Shown here piece by piece: positions 1-11,700 of a stretch of 64,000 nt of DNA. The stretch's first letter is position 1. Each line of letters starts with the position of its first letter. The stretch lies in contig CM047810.1 of assembly GCA_026214975.1 (NCBI GenBank), positions 38,433,280 to 38,497,279 on the forward strand. The letters run 5' to 3'. A program made the translations under genes and the position numbers. The notes beneath the pieces are model-generated. The model was given only the letters and a program-made list of their open reading frames with translations. It did not search any database and was not told the DNA's origin. This stretch comes from Gentiana macrophylla (Eukaryota > Streptophyta > Magnoliopsida > Gentianales > Gentianaceae).

Positions 1-1492
1 GGGATTGTAATTAGAGCCTCTGCTACTGAGAAATGGGCTCGTGAGGTCACTGTTGAGAAGCCTGTGAAGAAGATAAGTGGTGAGGCCGCAAGCGCCTCGG
101 GGGCTATTATTCTGGATAGCCCTGAGAAGGTTGTTGAGTCGACAGTTATGTCGGCTCCGAAAAAGACCCAGGCTGAAGGAAAGTCAACCCTCTAAGTCCT
201 CTGCTCCTTCCCCCGATCAAAGTACTATTCCAGATCTTTGGGGCGTAAGTAGCTCCAGCAATCCTCCGGATGAAGCCCAAATTGAAAAAGGGAAAGACGT
301 CGTTCCCTCGACCTCCGCTCAAGGACTTGTCATAGGGGAAGTCAATCCTCGCTATACAGAAGGCTCGTCAATGTGGACTCGCACCGATTTCAAAAAACCA
401 ACCGACAAAGTTGAGACCACCTTGTTGGGCAACGTGATCGGCTCCGTTCCTCGTCTTCAAAATTTCCCATTGCCCCGTCCTGACGAAGTACGGATGGAGA
501 TCAGTCGTGGCGTTACGGATCGGATTTATATGGCCGATCAGGTGGATTCCCAGAGTGGCCTCTTGAAGTTGATCGACGATCTTCCTGCGATTGCTGGAGA
601 TGCTTTTTGCGTGGTAAGCTTTCAATTTTGTTTTCTCAGTATTTTCTTCCATTTTTCCCATATGTTTTTAACTGGTGTCCCTTTCAACTGGCCACTGTTG
701 TGAAGCAAGCCACTAGGATGTGTAAGGAGGAAACTCATGGGAGAATTCAAGCTGTCGGTCAGGTGAAGAAACTAGAGGCCAATCTCGATCATACTGTCCT
801 GGAGCTTGGAACCGCAAATAGCCGTCTCACTGAGCTAGAAAAGAGAGCTGTTGAGGAAAAAGCGGCCGATGAGTTAGAGCTGGCTAAGATGAGGACTCTC
901 CGTGAACAGGACGAAGCCAAAATAATCGTCATGACCAAAGAGTTCGAAGATACGGTCGACCGAGCTAAGCGGGCCTGGAAAGAGGAGCAAGAGAGAACTG
1001 CGGCACTACAAAAAGAGTTCGCGGACTACAAGGCCGTGGAGGCTGTGAGGAAGGAGGCTATAAGACGTTAGGCCGTCTCCGATTTCAAGAGCTCTGATGA
1101 GTATAAGGAAACTCTTAGCACTTTGAGCCTGGAGAACTTTGACCGTGGCTTTTATCATATTGCCTGATGTATTAAGTCCGCTCAAAGGGAGGCGGGCCTG
1201 AGTTTGGATGTGCTTCAGGAGTGACAGACTACTGATCCCTACACTCCGACTCTTCGTGCCCTGCATGCTGAAGTTCTGTTTGCTGATGAAGAGATGCTGC
1301 TGGAGCTTTAGAGTGGAACCCTACGCCCCGGGCCCCAGTGAACTTGCGGGATATGATTGAAGAAGCTGCTCGAATTGAAGATCATGTCTTAGAGATTGAG
1401 GCCGCTACGGTGTCGGAGACCGAAATGTACGAGAACCTACTGGTGCAAGTTCCGACTTCACAAGGCACGTCCGATGCTCCTACTCAGCCTTA
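1..1492 (+). pseudogene. C-terminal half of a retrotransposon-associated ORF with coiled coil (decayed)
   Basis: Three frames together read as one protein remnant. Frame 1 runs from base 1 to a stop near 198. Frame 2 follows (about 180-613), a Ser/Pro-rich linker and then a segment ending in DLPAIAGDAFCV. Frame 1 resumes at about 690-1,071 as a long heptad-like, Glu/Lys/Ala-rich coiled coil (KKLEANLDHTVLELGTANSR). A degenerate tail with several stops reaches about 1,492. A gtaagc at 614 directly after the second block looks like an intron donor. This layout matches the C-terminal part of plant proteins annotated as 'putative gypsy type transposon', which accompany Tat-type retroelements. The strand is opposite to the Tat pol genes at 3.0-5.6 kb, so it is best read as a remnant of an antisense ORF. 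It lacks its N-terminal domain here; a separate N-terminal piece lies at 2.2-2.96 kb. The biochemical function is unknown. Confidence 0.55.
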
Positions 1493-2196
1493 GCTTCTTT
1501 TATTGTACTTCTTTCTAAACATTTGTAATCATTTGTAGAAACTTTAATGATCCCATTTTGTACTTGTCTTTTGGCGGCTATGTTTGAAGCCGGAAATCAA
1601 CTTAGAAAGTAATCAACTTTTTGAGATAAATTTTGCAAGTGTCCGGACCCCTTATACACAGCGGGCTCTAGATGATTGAACCAGGTGTGTATAAGTTTTA
1701 ACTCATGAATCAAAAAATGTAACATGCGGCCCCATTGTTTCGGGCATGGCTATCCGCAGGTCTTGGTCGAAACAACTCGAGTTACTTCATTTAATTCCCT
1801 CGGAAGTGTAAGAGTCTTGCTCTGACATGTTTCTTTATGATTGCTGCGCTTTGATATTTGTGACCTTTATTGTCGACTCAGTAACTGATCGAGCATTGAA
1901 AGAAGCTATGATATCTCTTTATCCTTTTTGGATTTTTGAATTTGAAAAGAATCATTCCCCTCCGTTAGATTAACCTGATCAGGACCGTAGGTCCTCCTGG
2001 CTCTTCCTATAAAAGGATTGTTGAGCCACTGTATTCACTTATATGTGAAAATTGTGAGCTTCTCTTCGCCAACAAAATTCGCAGCTCTGTCTTCCGTATA
2101 TTCATCCTTCCACTACTCACTCACCCTTATTTTTTACCTCGTCCAATGAAGTGTTGGCGAATTTTTGGGTGTATTTCAATCGGTGTCCCTTGCTGA
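1493..2196 (+). other. Non-coding stretch between the two antisense-ORF pieces
   Basis: I see no coding sequence. The segment looks like 3' untranslated sequence after the coiled-coil remnant, followed by a promoter-like region with a TATA box at 2,006 and a pyrimidine-rich leader (about 2,045-2,145). I could not recognise a complete LTR here. Confidence 0.4.
2006..2016 (+). promoter_or_regulatory. TATA-box-like motif upstream of the antisense ORF
   Basis: CCTATAAAAGG lies about 190 bp before the start of recognisable coding similarity at 2,197 and is followed by a C/T-rich leader, a typical plant core-promoter layout. It would drive transcription opposite to the Tat pol genes. This is inference from motif and position only. 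Confidence 0.4.
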
Positions 2197-2956
2197 TTGA
2201 AAGGGGCTTGAATCGGAGCAAAATAAACGGAGGATCTCGGCTCCGTATCTCCTTGCCTGGTTGGGAAGACCTGGTGGCCTAGCCCTCCGGTCGCTATAAT
2301 ACGACGGTGGTACGAGAGTTTTACTCGGCTCTGTCCGAGGTGGGGTCTAGATGGCCACTAAACTTTGTGCCTGTTCGAGGAGTTGCGGTCTCCTTTACTC
2401 CGGCCGTCATCAACAACCTCTTCCATCTTCCCCACTTTGACCCCGCCCTTCATTACGATCAGGCCTGGGCTTTGGACAAAGATGAGGTCTCCCAGCACGT
2501 GCATCAGAACGGAGCTCTTCACTACTTGTTCCCTGAGTCGTGGGAGTTTGCCTAAGAGGGGGTCGCATCCAAGCTGTCTCAGAATGCACAGGAATGGAAG
2601 CGCTTCATCAACACTCGTGTGTTTCCTACTGAAGATTTCAAGGAGGTTACCGTGGAGGAGGGTCTACTATTGCATGTCATTGCCACCCCATCTGTAAATA
2701 TGGACTGTGTCTCTTGATGCATCACGAGGCGGTGTCCTTTGCTATTGGCATGAAGCATGGTCTCTCCATTCCGTTTCCTTGGCTAATTTCCAACCTTTGT
2801 TCTGCTCTGGTTCCTACTTGTCCGTCAGACGAGTATCTTCCCTGGCAGAACATTGAGTTCGATGAAATCCTATCCGGGTCCTCCCTTGATCCCGGTCTTT
2901 TTTCTGATGACGAGGATTCGTCGCATTTTTCGCTCCAATACTTACCATTGGCTTAA
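2197..2956 (+). pseudogene. N-terminal 'putative plant transposon protein' domain, antisense to Tat pol, truncated
   Basis: The reading runs through ERGLNRSKINGG..., VVREFYSALSEVG, VSFTPAVINNLFHL, WKRFINTRVFPTEDF and GLSIPFPWLISNLCSALV. In-frame stops lie after the SWEFA stretch (2,553-2,555) and near 2,715, and one frame change is present. These motifs are those of the plant domain usually annotated 'putative plant transposon protein', found in retroelement-associated ORFs. The same motifs occur at 44.3-45.0 kb (FINSRVYPTSDF, PFAWLISRLC) and partly at 46.6-47.1 kb (LVAEFYAVLS). The strand is opposite to the neighbouring Tat pol genes. The ORF ends abruptly at about 2,956, exactly where the truncated integrase begins on the other strand. 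A single deletion that removed the two convergent 3' ends would explain this. Function unknown. Confidence 0.6.
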
Positions 2957-5637
2957 CCTCGATCCATTTGGTAAAGTAATACACGGCTACAATGACAAGT
3001 TTTCAGCCTCCTCTTCCCGGTGGGAATGGTCCGATCAAATCAAACCCCCACGTGTCAACTGGCCAAGCTGAGATGACAATACTTTGTTCAACGGATGGTA
3101 GCCTCGGTATGTCCGCGTGTATCTGACATTCAGGGCATTCCCTGATGAGTTTTTCAGAGTCTTGCATGATCGATGGCCAATAGTACCCGGCGGTTATTAC
3201 CTTTTAGGCTAGAGAGCGACTCACAGGATGACCTCCGCATACTCCTTGATGCAAATCTGCCAGAATTTTTTTGCTTTCCTCTTTATGGACACATCTGAAA
3301 AACGGCCTAGTGAAAGATCTCCGGTATAGTATCACGTCGTCAAGAATATACCTAGCCACTTGCCTTTTAAGAGCACGATCTTTGTCTGTGTTTGCGGGCA
3401 AAGCACCTGTTTCGATATATGCTCGTATATCATCCATCCAGCACAGAGTCTGAATTGGTATATGGATGTCCATGATCTCTGATTTTTCAATTGCTCGGAC
3501 GGAACGATATTCCACCATTATTGACGGGTCGGAAATCAGTTCCTCCAAGGATAACCTTGATAGATAATCAGCTTTTTCGTTGTCCTTTCTACCGATTCTG
3601 GTGAACTCGCAATAGTCAAAGTATCGCTTTATTTGTTGGACAATCTCACGATATTTTTCTAAGATGCCACATCGTGTCTCGTATCCCCCTGAGATTTGTT
3701 CGACAATAAGCTGAGAATCGCAGTACACATGAACATTGCATACCTTCATTTCCCTTGCTAAGTCGAGTCTGGCAATCACGACCTCTTACTCTGCCTGATT
3801 GTTTGTTGCCATGAATTCAAATCTCAAAGCCTTTTCTGTTATGCCTAGTTGGGATAAAATGACCCCCGCTCCGCTTCCATTTTGGTGGAAGCGCCATCGA
3901 CGTACAGGTGCCAACAGTTGTTGGGCTTTACAGTTTCACTTGTGAGTTCCGGCACGGGTAGATCGTCTGAGCGCTCTGAGGTGAAGCTGGTTTCTGCCAG
4001 GAAATCGGCTAAGGCTTGAGCCTTGATTGCCTTTCTGGGTTGGTACTGGATGTCGAACTCTGTAACTTCGATAGCCCATCGGAGCAAGTGAGGTCGGGCT
4101 TGTGGAGTATTTGTCATAGAGGGCTATCTGTCATGACTATGATTGTATGCGAGGTGAAGTAGCCTCGTAGCTTCCGAGCTGCTATCACTAGCGAGTAAGC
4201 CAGCTTTTCCACATTGAAGTATCGACTTTCCACCGGACTGAGCGCTTTGCTAACGTAAAAAATGGGTTGTTGTAGGACTCCGATTTCCTTTATCAGGACA
4301 TCCGCTATGGCCCAGTCAGATGTTGCCAAATACTAGAATAGAGTCTCCCCCGTGAGGGGACTGACCAGAAGGGATGGTTTTCCGAGATATTCCTTGAGGG
4401 CCTGAAAGGCCTTGGATCATTCCTCATCCCAAGTGAATGATTTGCTACCCTTGAGGACGTTGAAGAAATGCAAGCATTTCTCGGCAGATTTGGAGATGAA
4501 TCGACCCAAAGCTATGATCCGGCCGTTAAGTCTCTGCACTTCTTTAATCGTGGTAGGCTCTCGCATGTTGAGTAATGCCTGAATCTTCTCGGGGTTAGCC
4601 TCTATACCCCTGTGACTTACCATAAATCCTAGAAACTTGCCCGCTCCAACCCTAAATGTACATTTGGCTGGGTTGAGCTTCATTGAATGTCGACGCACAT
4701 TTTTTAATGTTTCAGCAAGATCGGCGGCGTGTCCCCCGATTGCTGATTTTACAACCATGTCGTCTATGTAAGCTTTCATATTTCGACCGATCTATGAACT
4801 ACAAACCTTATTTACCATTCTTTGATAAGTTGATCCTGCATTTTTCAACCCAAAAGGCATCATTTCGTAGTAGTAGAGCCCTCCCGCGGCTCTAAAAGCC
4901 ATTTTTTCTCTATCGGCCTCTGCCATCCCGACCTGATGGTATCCAGAATACGCATCCAAAAAACTATATGTTTCAAAACCGGAAATGGAGTCGACTAACC
5001 TGTCAATTTGGGGAAGCTAATAAGGATCCTTCGGGCAGGATTTGTTTCTATCCGTGAAGTCTATGCACATTCTCCACATGCCGTTATGTTTTTTTTGACC
5101 ATTGCTACATTCGAGAGCCAGGTGGGATATGCCAATTCTTTAATGATTCCTGCTTACATGAGTTTGCCGACTTCAACCTTGATGGCGGCCTCCTTCTCGG
5201 GGGTGAATTTTCTGGCGCATTGTTGAATTGGCTTGTAAGTGGAGTCTACGTTCAAATAGTGTAACGCGACCTCAGGTTCAACACCTCTCAAGTCATTTAC
5301 CAACCATGCGAAGGCGTCTATGTTAGCCTTTAATTGAGCAATTAAAGACTCTTTCTCTACCGTAGGTAGACGAACCCCTATCTTGACTTTTTGGTCAGGG
5401 TAAGCATCGTTAATGATCACCTCAACCAGCTCGCCGTCAGCAGTAAAGTCATGCTCATCTCTGACCTGTAAGGTCTCACATTCAACTTCGGAAGGTGTCA
5501 TCTCCCTTACCATATTCAATAAGCTTGTTCCTGCCGCATCCGGCTGATCTATGCGGGCTCGTTTGCCTCTGCCCGTGAGGTGTGAATGTACGTGAGCACT
5601 ATCGTGGGCTCACTAACTGAAACCCCAATCATATCAT
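2957..5637 (-). pseudogene. Tat pol: protease-RT linker, reverse transcriptase, two RNase H domains, truncated integrase
   Basis: Reading leftwards, 5,519-5,154 holds the linker and RT start (NIDAFAWLVNDLRGVEPEVA, then a KFTPEKEAAIKVEV-type stretch). RT continues to about 4,417 with GYHQVGMAEADREKMAF-type sequence and the catalytic YIDDMVVKS at about 4,770-4,740. A first RNase H covers 4,329-4,020 (VSKALSPVESRYFNVEKLAY; HLLRWAIEVTEFDI). A second RNase H starts with WHLYVDGAST (about 3,922-3,893) and continues to YCDSQLIVEQISGGYE and RKDNEKADYLSRLS. Integrase zinc-binding sequence (LHQGVCGGHP) lies near 3,230, and a core fragment (WGFDLIGPFPPGRG, YFTKWIEV) ends at 2,957, before the second and third catalytic acidic residues. 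Frame changes occur near 5,150, 4,780, 4,330, 3,845 and 3,210. Two RNase H domains are a known hallmark of Tat elements. Inactive. Confidence 0.82.
5633..5637. repeat. Target-site duplication of element 1, left copy (ATCAT)
   Basis: ATCAT directly precedes the LTR end TGATGCACGG and is repeated directly after the other LTR end at 16,003-16,007. A perfect 5-bp duplication is what LTR-retrotransposon integration leaves. Confidence 0.9.
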
Positions 5638-6902
5638 TGATGCACGGTCCAAGTAATAAAAATACTTGATACCTAAATAACACACTAGCAAGAGAACTAG
5701 GTTCAATCGTAGTATAGTTAGATAGAGTCAAGGTCGATCCCACAGAGACTCGTCTTAAACGAAATACGACTTATTAAACTAAAAAGAAAATTAAAGGCGG
5801 TCTACGACCAACAAATAACGTAGAATAAAAATCGACACAATAGAAACACAAAACCAACAAATACACAACGACACTAAGACACTTATTTTTGTAGGTTTTA
5901 TAAATAATTGACAAACGATATTGATAACGCTAGTAGTAATTTCTCCCCCATGCTATGTAGATTGACGACGAGACAAAACAAGACATTTAAGATTAATTAT
6001 TTTGACTACGGGAGTCATCCCCTAAAATAGATCTAGCTCCGGTTAGGCCATCTAGATCATCGTGTCTCCATTACGTGACTTCACATTTTTAGTCTCCATC
6101 TCATATAACTTATGACACAATTACGAAACTAGGGATGCCGGCATAAACCGTAACCTCATCTAAGCAACATTCCTATGATTAGGCATACTTCTTAGACACC
6201 GATTCAATCTATGTCCTAAATAACAATCACTTTTTAGGTCTCATATTAAATTACGATGACAAATAATTAAGTTGATCAAGTTTAATTACTCGTTTAAATT
6301 ACAAAGAAGAGAACCTGACGTAGTCGAAGCCGTTCACAGACAAATCAAGAACATCACAGATCTTACTACCAACGAGACATAGACTCGCTGCCAGTAAGCT
6401 CAGATCTGAACCAGATTTTCTCGTGAAACGTCTTTTACGTCTCAGATCTACATCAACATGGGTTCGTAAATTAACTACATAACGAAATCAATACACAAAC
6501 GACTACTCCATAACGAAATAAATTAGATCTACGAATAAAGATTGCATAATTGAGTAGACATTACCCTCGAAGACGAGGGTGATTCCCACTCTTCGATACG
6601 ATCTCTAACCGGAGATTCTAACGACTCCGTAATGAACGAACATAAAATAAAGAAAACATATATTGAAAATAAAAACAATGTTGTGAATTGTATTCTAGAG
6701 TATTTCTAAGGTATTTCTATGGTGTAAATGGCGTGTAATGCACCCCTTTATTTATAGGGGTTCAAGCTAATTAAGAGATATACTTCAAAATATCAAAATA
6801 AATAAGAGATAACTCCCGGCCGATCTCAAAATAATAAGGTGCGCCCCCCCTTTATGCGTCCCCCACAAATTTGGCGGCATCTTGGACTGGTTTGCCGGCT
6901 TT

Positions 6903-6986
6903 GTTCCTTCTTTATTTTTTATCCGGTAGATGGTCCTCCACAAATAAACAAATACAAATAAAAGGGAACAAACAGGTATGAAAGCG
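6903..6986. repeat. 84-bp insertion with short inverted ends in one LTR only
   Basis: Compared with the right LTR, where GCCGGCTTTTG joins TCATGCTTATCC, this copy has about 84 extra bases. The segment starts GTTCCTTCTTTATTT, and an AAATAAAAGGGAAC stretch ending at 6,969 is nearly its reverse complement. The LTR at 18.3 kb also lacks it, so it is an insertion here rather than a deletion elsewhere. Its origin is unknown. Confidence 0.6.
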
Positions 6987-7129
6987 TCATGCTTATCCAA
7001 TCTTTATCTTCAATGCATCCGGATTTTCTTGGATTTATCTTATAATTTAATTCTTCCACTTGTATTTATCCTCCAAAAATTATCCCAATCTACAAAATAG
7101 ATATTTATCCCAAAGTAAATCATATTTAA

Positions 7130-7232
7130 ATAAAAACGGATAAATACCATATTATATAATAAAAACGGATAAATATCAAATTATATCCTATAAATGGATA
7201 AATACCAAATTATATCTTATAAATCAAATAAC
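7130..7232. repeat. Short tandem repeats in U3 of the element 1 LTR
   Basis: About three to four imperfect copies of a unit of roughly 29 bp built on ACGGATAAATA(C/T)CA followed by ATTATAT. The same array is present in the right LTR (about 15,790-15,893), and a reduced form lies in the plus-strand copy near 18,420-18,460. Confidence 0.7.
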
Positions 7233-7338
7233 ATTAAATAATCAATAAAAACATGTGATTTAATATAAAATATATATTATTAATCCCGATTTAAGGATAA
7301 TGTTGATGACTTTTACGGGTATAATTTGACCGTCATCA

Positions 7339-7353
7339 ACTACCCCCCACTTA
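7339..7353 (-). promoter_or_regulatory. Polypurine tract at the 3' LTR of element 1
   Basis: On the minus strand the sequence GGGACGATCAAAG is followed by TCTAAGTGGGGGGTAG directly before the LTR start TGATGACGG. This is the expected place for plus-strand DNA priming during reverse transcription. Confidence 0.8.
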
Positions 7354-8294
7354 GACTTTGATCGTCCCGAACAAAGCATCAATAAGTCATTCCCCAAGAC
7401 AACATTTCCCATGGTCAAATCATACTTATACAAGAAACTCGAGTCAACTCATACCTTCCATGCTCATAAGGTATCCATTATCCACTACTCGTCATGAATC
7501 GAAGTGATGTGTGCATGTGCATTTGGTTTTATATATTCGTGGCAAGATTAAAGTTTATGCTAACTTCGCAGTCTTAACCTACCAACATCAGCATTCCCAC
7601 TTCTTAAGCCTCGCAATGGTTAAAGTCATGGTGCAATAAGCAAGAGTGTCATCCATAAGGTTTTTGGACTTGGAGACCGAGAAAAATACTCAAGCCTTTT
7701 AAAAATTTGAATTTTTTCGCATTTCCGTAGTTTCAAGCTTTAACACCTCTCAAGAAAGAAACTTACTTTAAAAGTAAAGTATGCATTGCAAGAATCCCTC
7801 TCTCACGGATTAGTGGAAGCATTGAATATTACCACAAGCGCAAAGCTACTTTGGTAATGTTACTACAAGCCCAGTGTTTATTGTTGAAACACAGATAATT
7901 CTCAAGCTTATTACTCCGCTTAGATGGCTAGAAGATAAGAATACATCAGCAGATAAATCTCGACTCTAGGTCTGCATAACCAATCATCTACACAATGTAC
8001 ACATAATTCTTCTTAGTTATTATAATTTGTGCGGAATTCGTCGATTCAAATTGAGTAAGCAAATAATAAATAACTACTTGCACCAGTTGGCATGAATATC
8101 CTTAAATTCACATAAGTATAAAATGATCATGTAATCATGCAACTTGGTTCATTTCCTATTAATTCTTTGTATAAGAACTCACAATTCTAAGGGTACGAGA
8201 TAATTAATTTGGCATTTGTTCAAAAATTTTCATTTTTCACATTTTTCACAGTTTCATTCAATTTTCAATTATAACACATCATGGCTAAGTCTTC
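7354..8294 (-). other. Non-coding spacer between the two polypurine tracts of element 1
   Basis: About 940 bp, AT-rich, with no credible ORF on either strand. Spacers of similar size lie between paired polypurine-like tracts in element 3 (about 1.0 kb) and element 2 (about 1.5 kb). Confidence 0.6.
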
Positions 8295-8310
8295 TACACC
8301 CCACTTAAAC
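8295..8310 (-). promoter_or_regulatory. Second, internal polypurine tract of element 1
   Basis: On the minus strand GGGGACAATGCCAAG is followed by TTTAAGTGGGGTGTAG, a close match in form to the tract at the LTR edge but about 950 bp upstream, shortly after the end of integrase. The function is inferred by analogy. Confidence 0.55.
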
Positions 8311-8788
8311 TTGGCATTGTCCCCAATGACAAAGAAAAATGAAATTTTTAATAAAAAAGACTTAGCTCTGGAAACGGCTCTCAAGTAGATGCAGAATGTA
8401 GTTGTAGACCAAGCACGTCGTGGAGAAGCAATCGAAAACCTGTTTAAGCAAACCAAACAGAAACTCCACGAAACCGTTAATAACATGTCGATGGAAGTTA
8501 TAAAATAATGTGGCAGTAATTAGTTATAGAATATCCAAAAATAGTTTAAGCCACTTTATTTCATACAACCAATGACACGGAAAACCAAAGAGTTAAAACT
8601 ACAAAACTCACATGTCGCTATCAAGGAAAAAACCTCGTTTATTCCGAACTTAGAATCGGAACATGGCGAGATGAAAAAAACCTTAACAGTCTCATGCTAC
8701 TTTATTCAAACAAAACAAAAACAAAAGATAGTTTTCAAGAAATAGTTCTGAGTTTATAGTCGTTAGCTCGACTTAACTCAATGATGGT

Positions 8789-11700
8789 TTAAGTATAGGT
8801 GGGATCTTCAAGAGTGAAGACTTCCTCCTCCTTACCTTGACCAAGACCAACATAATGTTTCACACGGTGGCCATTAACCACAAAAGTGGATTGATCTTTA
8901 AGGTTCAATAATTCAACAGCTCCAGAAGGGAAAACCTTACTCACTCGATAAGGGCCATACCATCGTGATTTTAACTTGCCAGGAAAGAGTCTTAAACGCG
9001 AATTATAAAGAAGAACCAGATTGCCTTCCTTAAATGTGCAGTCCAATATCTTCTTATCATGAAATTTCTTTGTGCGCTCCTTAAATATTTTAGCATTCTC
9101 ATAAGCTTCCAGATGAAACTCCTCCAGGCGAGTCAACTCTAACAACCTTCTTTCTCCAGCTAAACTCTCATCAAAATTCAGCATACGCGTAGCCCGCATG
9201 GCACGGTGTTCCAGTTCAACCGGTAGATGACATGCTTTTCCAAAAACAATCTTATAAGGAGACATACCAATAGTCGTCTTATAAGCAGTTCTATAAGCCC
9301 ATAAAGCATCATCTAATCGCAACGACCAATCTTTTCTAGTCGTATTAACAGTTTTCTCCAAAATGCGCTTTATTTCTCGATTTGTAACCTCAACTTGTCC
9401 ACTTGTTTGAGGGTGATAAGCAGTAGCTAACTTGTGTCTAACCCCGTACTTAATCATCAACTTTTCAAAAGGCCTATTGCAAAAATGGCTTCCATTATCA
9501 CTTATAATGGCACGAGGGGTTCCAAACCGCGTAAAAATATTTTTCTTTAAGAACTTCAGTAAAACCTTCGCATCGTTAGTAGGCGAAGCAATGGCCTCAA
9601 CCCATTTGGACACGTAGTCGACTGCCACTAAGATATAGCGGTTGGACAAAGACGAAGTAAAGGGTCCCACAAAATCAATACCCCAAACATCAAAGAGTTC
9701 CACTTCCAGGATATTCTTCAGTGGCATTTCATTCCTTCTTGAGATATTTCCCATCATTTGGCAAGAATGACAAGATTTAGCATATTGATACGCATCTTTG
9801 AATAAGGTCGGCCAGTAAAAACCACATTGGAGAACTTTCGCAGCAGTCTTATCTCCTCCATAATGTCCCCCGGCCTCATAAGCATGGCAATGTCTAAGGA
9901 TATCATACATCTCTTCTTCCGGCACACATCTCCTAAAGACATTGTCGGATCCTAGCTTAAACAAATAGGGTTCTTCCCAATAATAGTGCCTAAGATCCTT
10001 GAAGAATTTCTTTCTTTCTTGGGGGTTGAGATTCGGTGGCAAGTATTTCGCGGATAGATAATTCACAAAGTCTTTAAACCATGGTTGTTTCTTCTCTTTT
10101 ACAACCTCAATACGCGAAGATACTGCAGCGCAATCATCCTTTCCATGTATGGCCGTGATGGAGAATAATTGTTCATCAGGAAATGTTTCTCCAATCTCGG
10201 TCATTGGCTCATTTTCCTCAATTTGTAGGCGGGAAAGATGATCCGCAACCAAATTCTCAGATCCTTTCTTATCACGGATTTCTACATCAAATTCTTGCAA
10301 TAGTAGAATCCATCTCAATAACCTTGGCTTGGAATCTTGTTTGGCTAAAAGATACTTCAGAGCCGTATGGTCAGTCCAAACAGTGACTTTAGATCCTACT
10401 AAATAAGATCTAAACTTGTCAAAAGCAAAGATAACAGCCAGAAGCGCTTTCTCAATAGTTGCATATTTCCTTTGAGCAGTATTTAGAGTTCTACTAGCAT
10501 AGTAGATGGGCCTGAAGATCTTGTCTTTTCTTTGTCCTAAGGTAGCACCTACAGCAGTATCGCTTGCATCGCACATCAACTCAAAAGGTAGATTCCAATC
10601 AGGCGCAATCAGAACGGGTGCAGTAATAAGTATGCTCTTTAACGTATTGAAAGCTTTCATGCACTCATTAGTAAACACAAATGGCACATCATTGGCCAAT
10701 AACTCAGTAAGATGTCGAGAGATTAAGGAAAAGTCCTTAACAAACCGACGATAGAATCCTGCGTGGCCAAGAAAACCTCGCAATGTCTTAAGATTGGTTG
10801 GTGGAGGTAGTTTTTCAATCACCTCAACTTTTGCTCTATCCACCTTTATGCCGTTCCTTGAAATACGGTGGCCAAGTACTATACCTTCAGTAACCATAAG
10901 ATGACATTTCTCCCAGTTAAGCACCAGATTCGTCTCCTCGCATCTCTTCAACACTCTTGCTAGATGCGTGAGACATGAATCGAAATCATCTCCAAATACG
11001 GAGAAATCATCCATAAAGATCTCTAGGAAATCTTCAACCATATCAGCAAACAGAGAAATCGTGCATCTTTGAAACGTTGCTGGTGCGTTGCACAAACCAA
11101 AGGGCATTCTATTATAAGCAAAGGTTCCATATGGACATGTAAAAGTGGTCTTCTCATGATCCTCAGGTGAGATATGAATTTGATAATATCCCGAGTAACC
11201 ATCAAGGAAACAATAAAACGCATGTCCGCTCAGTTTCTCGAGCATTTGATCAATGAAGGGAAGAGGGAAGTGATCCTTACGAGTGGCATCATTTAGTTTC
11301 CTAAAGTCAATGCACACTCTATGACCAGTAATGAGTCTAACAGGAATTAACTCGTTTAACTCATTGGCTTGTACAGTCAAACCTCCCTTCTTCGGAACTA
11401 CGTGGATCGGGCTAACCTATTCACTATCAGAGATAGGAAAGATGATTCCCATCTCTAACATCTTAATAATTTCATCCCTAACCACGTCCTTCAATTGTGG
11501 AGTCAACCTTCTTTGGGGTTGTACAACCGCTTTCTTTGCAGGATCGACGGAGATTTTATGCATGCAGATGCTCGGACTAATGCCTTTGATGTCAGCTATA
11601 GACCATCCAAATGCTCCTCGATACTCTCTCAATACTCTTATCAGCTTTTCTTCTTGTATTTCAGTCAAGGCAGAAGAAATGATAAGCGGCAAGGTTTCAT

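Larger units (their letters stand above)
5638..7338 (-). repeat. 3' LTR of element 1
   Basis: The 1,701-bp LTR on the minus strand runs TGATGACGGTC...GTGCATCA. It is near-identical over most of its length to the right LTR but carries an extra segment of about 84 bp (6,903-6,986) absent from the right copy and from the related LTR at 18.3-19.8 kb. Its U3 holds short tandem repeats (about 7,130-7,232). The short reading frames inside recur in each LTR copy and are not genes. Confidence 0.92.

Noticed and set aside
5549..5743. Short ORF starting MGSTLTLSNYTTIEPSSLAS, with relatives at 14,188-14,487 and 19,743-19,967
   Set aside because: The repeated frame only reflects copies of one LTR; it crosses LTR ends and has no other support.
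7130..7232. Repeats of about 29 bp as a CRISPR-like array
   Set aside because: No unique spacers, the units are imperfect and AT-rich, and they sit inside an LTR of a plant retrotransposon.
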